From the NCBI GenBank assembly GCA_009801015.1, contig VHZZ01000376.1:62779-85903 (forward strand): 23,125 bases of DNA. Direction: 5' to 3'. This stretch comes from Silene noctiflora (Eukaryota; Streptophyta; Magnoliopsida; Caryophyllales; Caryophyllaceae). Shown here piece by piece: positions 17,131 to 23,125 of the stretch (position 1 is its first letter; the number at the start of each line of letters is the position of its first letter). Below the pieces are notes generated by a model. The model had not been told where the DNA came from, made no database searches, and saw nothing but the letters and a program-made list of their open reading frames with translations. The position numbers and the translations under genes were made by a program.

Positions 17131-20100
17131 AATCAGCAGCTGAATGCAAGAAGTCATGCAGAGTGAAGGACAGAAAATAGAGAGACCATCTCATCCCCCA
17201 AGTGGCCTGTTATATGATCCACAAGAAGCTGAAACTGGAGAGGGTTGGAGGAATTATTTCCTACACTTAGGCCTGATACGAGGACAACAAATTTGTCATC
17301 ACCTGTAGCCAATTAAAAAATGTGGTTTAGAAGCAAAACAAGGAAAAAGTTAATGATGGACTGTTGCACTTGAGGCAAAACATTGTTTAGATTAGAAGAA
17401 TAAAACAGTAAGTGATTGCAACTTTCATCAAGGTTTCAACAGAAACAGCCTATAACAGGGACATGGCTGTACTTGTTTGATCCTCCTACTTTTCCCTTAT
17501 CCCGCTTAGGTGGAAATCTCTTCAAGGGATCAGGGATACATTTCATGCGAATGACAAAACGTCCAACTTGTTATGAGTTTATGACCTATTATCATGGCGA
17601 GCAGTTTGCAGCAAAGATTGACATATAAGAAACAGGAAAATGAAATTCACAACACAAATCTATATTTTCTATTATTTCACTTCATAGTTGCCAAAACTTA
17701 ATCAATTCACGATCACAAACATAAGATTAAGTCCGTACAGCATTAATATTGCCCCTTCATTTGGACTACCGGAGGCTGAATTTATAAATTAATTAATACA
17801 CAAACCATCCTGCTCAGCGTTGAGTGTTTGTACATATTGCCTTAACTCCAAATTTAATCGGGCGACCAATAGTAAAAGTCTCGAAAGCTAGTTCCAGAAA
17901 AAATCAACACTAATGACAGGAAATTCGCAAGCGATGCAGGTTTAACAAAGGAAAGGAATAAAGAAAACCCAAGCACCAATAAGCATTATGTTCTACATAC
18001 ATGAGAAGTGCATCAGAAATGTATAACCAAGGAAATTTTAAACTTCTGACAGCAATTATGAAACTGTAGCTGAAGAAGGTAACTCAATGCAGAGATTGGA
18101 GATATCAGGAAAAATTATGATACAATACCTAGCTTTAGGGGCTTCTCTATCTGAGGCGGCAAGCCAGCTTCAAGGAACTCTTTCACCAGAAACGTACCAG
18201 CATCAGTTTCCCTTCCGAGGACCGCAACAACAACCCCTGTCAAATTTATATAGTTAATCGGGAGTCACAGTATAATCCGCCAAAAAGTTCTTTAGGCCAA
18301 GCACCTTTGTTACTACCATTCATCCAAATTGAATATTGACAAATTTAACAGTAAGATGGCAAGAATGGAGGGTAGGGGTCAAACGTAAAAATGTGATACG
18401 AGTCAAAACCTGACTCAAAATAGAACCATTGTAAAAAAAACCTAGTCAATTATCATTCCTGATCTAGAAAAGTAATCAATCAGTTGCTTCATTCAGAATA
18501 AAGATAACAGAGAAGTCCAACACAGTTTATTAGGGAGAATAAAACAGCTATCTTTCATAACATTTTCACCATTAAACATCTCAATTAGTTTTTACTGCAA
18601 AAGTTTCCCTTCGTCATTCCTTCCTGGAGTCATAATCATAAGCACTCAAATGTCACCAAACAAATTTCCGAAAGTTTGGGTAACTTGCACAATTAGTTAT
18701 AGCTTTAAAAACACATTCTGCAACATAGAAAAGTAGGTAATTTGTTGCATACCTAAAGATATGTTTAGTTCCATCGTTTCATCCGTTCATTAAGTTCTAC
18801 ACTATGTTACTCCGACTCGGCATGAAGGGTCGGACACGGGTGCGTATCCAAGTGTCGGACACGGCTATTCTATGAAAAATTGTCAACGTTTTTGGTCTAA
18901 AATGAAGTGTCTGAGTGTCGTACCAATGTCCAAGGATCGAGTGTCGGACACGGGTACGTGACCTCATATGAAGTGTCGAAGTAACATAGGTTCTACACCC
19001 TTTAAGACTAAAACCAAGTCAAAGGAAAGCGTACTTCTAACAGACATACTTTTTGGGCCAGACTAGTAACTTCGATAGTGTTCGACCAAATATAATAAAG
19101 AAAAGGTAGCAGAAAGAAAAAGAAAAAATTAGTGTGTGTTCAAATGGGAACACTCATAGCATCTTGCAAAAATCCTTTAGTAAATTAATAATAAATTATA
19201 CATAAATCTTTTAAAGATTTGTTGATGAATCATTCTACAACAAAGTTACTTTATTCTTCTAAGGGGGTGTTTGGTTCACACGGTGGTATGGGGTTGGAAT
19301 CAGGAATCAAACCAGGGTGGTATGGGGTTGGAACTTGATTCCTGATACCAGGTGTCTGGTTCAGTTCTAGATGAATCAGGAGTGAAGAAGTAAAATTAAT
19401 GACTCCATTTTGAAAAATTAAATTAATAAAAAAATTTAAAATAAGTACAGTGTCTTGAAAAAAATTATCAAATAAAAAGAAGCATAAAAATATATTTCTT
19501 ATAAAAGCATGTTATTGACAATTTCACAAACATACAAGAACTTTTAACTCATGATATTGACATTAAGATATGACAGATAATTTGCTTTACTTTTTTTTTT
19601 ACGAAGGTTGAATATGCATTTTAGTTTTCGAAAATGCATACAATTGATAACAATTTTTTTTTGTTTCATAATAAAAATTTGATACAAAGGGGGTATGAGT
19701 CTCATACCCACCTCCTCCTTGGGTATGAGAAATTCATACCTCATTGAATTACAAAAAAACTCAAAACAAACACAAGGTATGAGTTTGGAGCATTCCAAAC
19801 CCCATAACTCATTCCAGAAAAGTGTAACCCAAACACCCCCTAAATGTGTCAATAATTTTCCTTCATAGTAGCTACTAACGACTAAGAACCACTAAACAAG
19901 GATCACAGACCTGTCACATAAACAGAAGGTACAAGTGCTGTTCCTTCAAGCCCTACTCTCCCGCTTCCGTCCTCCAGAATCAGATGATCATCAGGGTGCA
20001 TAAAATTGTGAGGCTTCACAAGAGGAGTGACAGTTCTCTATTTATTATGAAAAGAAAATTCAAGAGAGAAAATTATTAGAATATATATATGTTCCCAGAA

Positions 20101-22220
20101 GTGATGCAGACATTTTAGCAACCATTAGATATCGAGAACAGACAGCTTAGTATCAGTGGATGAGTGAAACCTTTACCTCCTTGGCATACTCATCGAGAAT
20201 ACAGGGCTTTAGTTTCATGTGCTTGTAAAGGGTCCCAACAATAACGCATTCCTTACCGCCTTCTAGTTCTAAAATCGTACAAACTGCAGGAAACAGCAGT
20301 TGGGACATATGATTAGCACCACGTTAAAAAAGTATCCTCGAGCTAACTAATACAGTACACATTTCAAGCCTCAGAGGACTGTCTTTGATAAAAGTACCAA
20401 TTAAAAACATCTTCAACATTACCAAGACGAACAAAAGTAACCAAAGTCACATGTTCAAAGTAATAACAACAGGCAACCTTGATTACGGATAAATAGAATA
20501 ACAAGTAAATTCTTCCATTGTTCAATCCTTAAAATGCAACATCGAAGGTTTAAAGAAAAAAATTGTGACAATGTAATACACGATTCTCTCACGTACACAA
20601 TCTTGCTAACCCTAACCCCCAGTTCAATTCAAGGACTACACATCATCCCCGCCTAATTGCCAATATCCAACAAAACAGCCACCACTATTCACTGTTCAGT
20701 TACCCAAGACAACCATCACAGTTCAAAAGTTCAACAAAATAACCTAAATTTGCCTAGCTACTGCAGAAAAATAAACTAAACTACCAAAGTCCAGACAGCC
20801 ATTACATTGATTCGGTTCTACACACCTATGTTCAAACAAATAGTCCTAAAAACACAATCTTTCTCAAAACCCTAACCCTCGATTCGACTTATGTTAGTCC
20901 ATACCCCATAGGCCCATACCCCTTCCAAAGTAATAAGCATCATCTCCGCCCATTTCCCGTCTCTAGCAAAGCACAACTTCAAAGTAAGCAAAGCCAGATG
21001 TTCAAACTTCAATGTAATAAAAAAAAAAAAAACCTTGATTATAGTTAAACAGAATATCAAGCAAACTCTTTAGTTGTTCAGTACTCAAATTTATCGATAT
21101 AACATAAATTTCCACAATTGGTTTAAATTTGTTTTAAACCCATTAATATAGACGGTTTTACCACTTTTTACACATTTATTATACCTTCATTTTTCAGAAC
21201 TTTCATCACATTGACTCAGTTCTACGCACCTATGTTCAAACAAACAGTCCTAAAAACATAATCTTTTTCGAAACCCAAACCCCTCAATTCAATTTAAACT
21301 AGCCACACAGCCAATACAACATAGCCCATACCCCGTCCAAATATTAGACATCATCTCCGCCGTTTTTCAGTTATTCCCTACATTGACTAAATTCTACTCA
21401 CCTACATTCAAACAAATAGTCCTAAAAGCATAATCTTTCTCAAAACCCTAACTCTCATTCAATTCAATTCAAATTAGTCCCAGAACTTAACCCTCATCCC
21501 CTTCAATAGATTACACATCATCTCTGCCGATTTCCCATCTCTAACAAGCACAACTACCACTACTCACTAACCCAAACTTCAAAGTTCAAGAAAAGGACCT
21601 AAATTTCCCCAATTACTCCACAAAAACAACCTAATTTACCAAAACCAAGCACAACCCAATTCAAAAACATATCTAAGTACCGAAAGGGCACACTTAAATT
21701 CCACAAAAATCAAACAAAAGTTCCCCAAATTGCTGCACAGAAATAACCAAAAGCACTCAAATTTCCCTAATTACTCCACAAAAACTAACCTAAACAATCA
21801 AAACCAAGCACAACCCAATTCAAAAACAGATCTAAATAACAAAAGGGCACACTCAAATTCCACATAAACTAATAAAAAAACAATCTTGGAAATTCCAGAA
21901 AGAAGAACAAACCAGGTAAGTGAGGTCTCCAGAGAGGAACAAGAGAATAAAGAATGGTTCTCATCATATGAAGTCTAACAAAGTAAATTTGACTGTATTG
22001 TTGTCCTCTGTACACCTGATTTTGCACCAGAAATTCCCCATCCTGTTACACATTACATCAAAAATTGGTAACCTCAGTCTCAATATCTATATATTTTAAT
22101 TAAAGTTAAATAAATGATTGAGACAGAGGAAGTGATACGGAACATGGATAGTACCAGATTTTTGTAAGAAGATTGTTTGCGTTCAAAGACTGTGTCGCCG
22201 TCGACCTCCATTCGTCCCAT
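15185..22220 (-). CDS. POLD2: DNA polymerase delta small (regulatory) subunit, 14 exons, 441 aa
   Basis: Coding exons on the minus strand: 22220-22155, 22042-21913, 20283-20177, 20037-19911, 18236-18129, 17302-17187, 17090-17007, 16631-16563, 16476-16405, 16312-16221, 15953-15826, 15590-15489, 15398-15331, 15241-15185. All introns are GT-AG, phases join cleanly, and the sum is 1326 nt. Plant POLD2 is about 440 residues. Recognisable stretches are QQYSQIYFVRLHMMRT, GKECVIVGTLYKHMKLKPCI, VTPLVKPHNFMHPDD, LLVDHITGHLGD, CLFPGSSVYNTFRSCTNPHS, FVGTSGQNIDDL and RWRHLAPTTPNTLGCYP. The family has an N-terminal OB fold (to about residue 170) and a catalytically dead calcineurin-like phosphoesterase fold (about 190-410). 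It bridges the catalytic and accessory subunits of replicative polymerase delta in the nucleus. An in-frame ATG three codons downstream (MEVDGD) could also start translation. Introns 2 and 4 (each about 1.65 kb) hold repeats and MITEs. Confidence 0.95.
17099..17128 (-). repeat. 30-base A/T homopolymer beside the exon 7 acceptor
   Basis: Thirty As on the plus strand are a T30 tract on the transcribed minus strand, ending 8 nt before the exon 7 boundary (ATGAGCAG|GAACAG). It serves as the polypyrimidine tract, and its length is likely to be unstable. Confidence 0.75.
18802..18989. mobile_element. TIR MITE in POLD2 intron 4
   Basis: The ends CTATGTTACTCCGAC and, in reverse, CTATGTTACTTCGAC bracket 188 bp rich in GTGTCGGACACGG repeats. 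The flanks GTTCTACA (18794-18801) and GTTCTACA (18990-18997) are an exact 8-bp target duplication, consistent with a hAT-type element. No coding capacity. The exact duplication implies a fairly recent insertion. Confidence 0.75.
19263..19840. mobile_element. Tourist-type (PIF/Harbinger) MITE in POLD2 intron 4
   Basis: GGGGGTGTTTGG at the left and CCAAACACCCCC at the right are perfect terminal inverted repeats, each flanked by TAA (19260-19262 and 19841-19843), the 3-bp target of PIF/Harbinger elements. The element is 578 bp with GGTATGGGGTTGGAA-like subterminal repeats and no transposase. It lies about 70 bp from the exon 4 donor at 19910. Confidence 0.75.
20600..21880. repeat. Direct-repeat array in POLD2 intron 2
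   Basis: Three long copies start with ACATTGA(T/C)T near 20804, 21208 and 21380, share CAAACAAA(T/C)AGTCCTAAAA and (C)AAAACCCTAAC, and end with ACATCATCTCYGCC-like sequence. A partial copy lies at 20600-20660. A second pair of about 111 bp (21601-21710 and 21759-21869) shares AAATTTCCCYAATTACTCCA and ACCAAGCACAACCCAATTC. Exact telo-box motifs AAACCCTAA lie at 20867-20875 and 21443-21451. The copies are diverged, so the array is not recent. Confidence 0.65.
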
Positions 22221-22339
22221 GGCGGGCAGAAATTGTAGTGAGTAATAATGGTGAATTGATTTGATTTGCGCTCTATATCTTGTCTAACAGTTAAAGTTAC
22301 TAGAGTATGTATATGTTTTACACAAGATGAAATCAACAT

Positions 22340-22412
22340 GGGGATGTAGCTCAAATGGTAGAGCGCTCGCTTTGCATGCGAGAGGCACGGGGTTCGATCC
22401 CCCGCATCTCCA
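22340..22412 (+). tRNA. tRNA-Ala (anticodon UGC)
   Basis: This 73-nt gene folds into a full cloverleaf: acceptor stem GGGGATG with CATCTCC, D-arm A box TAGCTCAAATGG, anticodon stem CTCGC/GCGAG around loop TTTGCAT, and T-arm with B box GGTTCGATCCC. The acceptor stem has the G3:U70 wobble pair that identifies tRNA-Ala. No intron; CCA is not encoded. A CAA motif (22334-22336) and a TATA-like GTATATG about 30 bp upstream match plant tRNA promoters. Confidence 0.97.
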
Positions 22413-22413
22413 C

Positions 22414-22440
22414 TTTTTACTCTTTTTTTTTTTAGGAATT
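22414..22440 (+). terminator. RNA polymerase III terminator
   Basis: TTTTT begins 2 nt after the tRNA-Ala gene, followed by a 12-base T-run and further T-runs to about 22485 that can serve as back-up terminators. Confidence 0.8.
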
Positions 22441-22574
22441 CTTTTTTTTTTAAAAAAGTGGTTTAGTTTTCTTTTTTTTTTTGTTTTAAAGTGTTTTGGT
22501 TTAGGTTTTTTTTTAGATACCATTATTAGTTTTAGGCATGTATTCTACGAAATTGTGGGAATATACCAAAAAAT

Positions 22575-22705
22575 ACTAGGAAAAATTACAAATAACCACC
22601 ACGTATTTGCGTATTTTTACAATTTACCACCATGTATTTACATTTTTACAAATAACCCCCACACTTTCACGTATACTACCCAATCACCACCGTATATTTG
22701 ACCCG
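22575..22705. repeat. Degenerate tandem array (ACAAATAACCACCACGTATTT type)
   Basis: About four units of 30-35 bp follow one another: ACAAATAACCACCACGTATT, ACAATTTACCACCATGTATT, ACAAATAACCCCCACACTTT and CCAATCACCACCGTATATTT. They lie between the tRNA-Ala gene and the next gene start. Confidence 0.55.
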
Positions 22706-22947
22706 GGAATCATTTTTCATATTTTCCGACTCTTTAATTAACGATTTATATGAAATACCTTTATTACCCTCATGTTTTTCTGAAAATTCACCTAATAATC
22801 AATCCAGCCCATATGCGTCTTTGAAAATTCAATCTTCATCTTCTTCAACTACATCTTCATAATTATAATCCCGGCTATTAATTATTATTATCATTTTTAA
22901 TCAACATTTAATAAAAAATCTCTCACTATTTTCTCTCTAGTTCATCA

Positions 22948-23125
22948 ATGGAGGAAACCTTCACGCCTCCATTGATACACAAACAACATTCATCAAAGAT
23001 AGTAAAACCCTCATCTACTACCAATGTTAATAATACTCAATTGATTCAACGTATGTTGAATTCTAATCAAAACCATTATCCAAATCGGACTATTTTTAAG
23101 CGATCGGTTTATTTCGTTACGACCA
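22948..23125 (+). CDS. Start of an unidentified gene (runs off right edge)
   Basis: An ATG after a CT-rich leader (TCTCACTATTTTCTCTCTAG), typical of plant 5'UTRs, opens 59 codons without a stop to the window end. The protein begins MEETFTPPLIHKQHSSK and continues through Ser/Thr/Asn-rich sequence to FKRSVYFVTT. The N-terminus is polar and low in complexity, with no signal peptide or known motif. I do not recognise the family. An AT-rich tract with TTATTATTATC lies 50-80 bp upstream. The frame could also be chance, but length, leader and composition favour a real gene. Confidence 0.45.
   Translation, partial: MEETFTPPLIHKQHSSKIVKPSSTTNVNNTQLIQRMLNSNQNHYPNRTIFKRSVYFVTT

Noticed and set aside
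17416-17628. 70-residue plus-strand frame
   Set aside because: It lies within POLD2 intron 5 on the opposite strand and has no motif or codon signal.
20600-21460. CCCTAACCC-like interstitial telomere
   Set aside because: Only one or two units occur together. They fit telo-box motifs inside the intron repeats rather than a telomere tract.
22327-22701. 124-residue plus-strand frame and 79-residue minus-strand frame
   Set aside because: They run through the tRNA-Ala gene and its poly-T terminators, giving Phe/Leu or Lys runs, so they are not genes.
1-23125. LTR retrotransposon or other large autonomous element
   Set aside because: No long terminal repeats, primer-binding site, reverse transcriptase, integrase or transposase motifs were seen on either strand.

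Overview
This window looks like nuclear DNA from a dicot plant. It is AT-rich, its genes are split by short GT-AG introns, it carries plant-type fatty-acid desaturases without coding introns, a nuclear tRNA gene, and many small plant transposons (hAT, Mutator-like, Stowaway, Tourist, Helitron and SINE types). Repeated 'TACTCCGTA' tracts hint at Caryophyllales, but that is a weak inference. No bacterial operons or CRISPR arrays are visible.

Layout. Positions 1-1800 hold the 5' part of a minus-strand FAD2-like desaturase gene that runs off the left edge. A transposon-rich spacer follows (Stowaway-like piece, hAT MITE, Helitron). A second, complete FAD2-like gene lies on the same strand at 5194-6309, so the two form a tandem pair of diverged oleate-desaturase-type enzymes. 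From 6.6 to 12 kb is a transposon field: two Mutator-like foldback elements of one family in opposite orientations, a Stowaway nested in a GAGCTC-rich element, and two related tRNA-derived SINEs. At 12482-13268 (minus) a two-exon gene encodes a small basic protein with a KEN box, a nuclear localisation signal and polyasparagine. Its promoter has a perfect mitosis-specific activator (MSA) element, which suggests a G2/M protein of unknown family.

Positions 13984-14377 may hold a small broken fossil resembling a phage terminase large subunit (weak call). Positions 15185-22220 (minus) are the complete 14-exon gene for the DNA polymerase delta small subunit (POLD2, 441 residues). Its introns hold two intact-looking MITEs and an array of internal direct repeats. 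A tRNA-Ala(UGC) gene starts 120 bp away on the opposite strand, making a divergent Pol II/Pol III pair. The right edge holds the start of another plus-strand gene of unknown function.

The desaturases act in the ER membrane on phospholipid-bound fatty acids. POLD2 and the KEN-box protein belong to replication and cell-cycle biology. Nothing in the sequence shows that these genes work as one system. All gene models were read by eye; exon junctions were checked by codon phase but not by transcripts.
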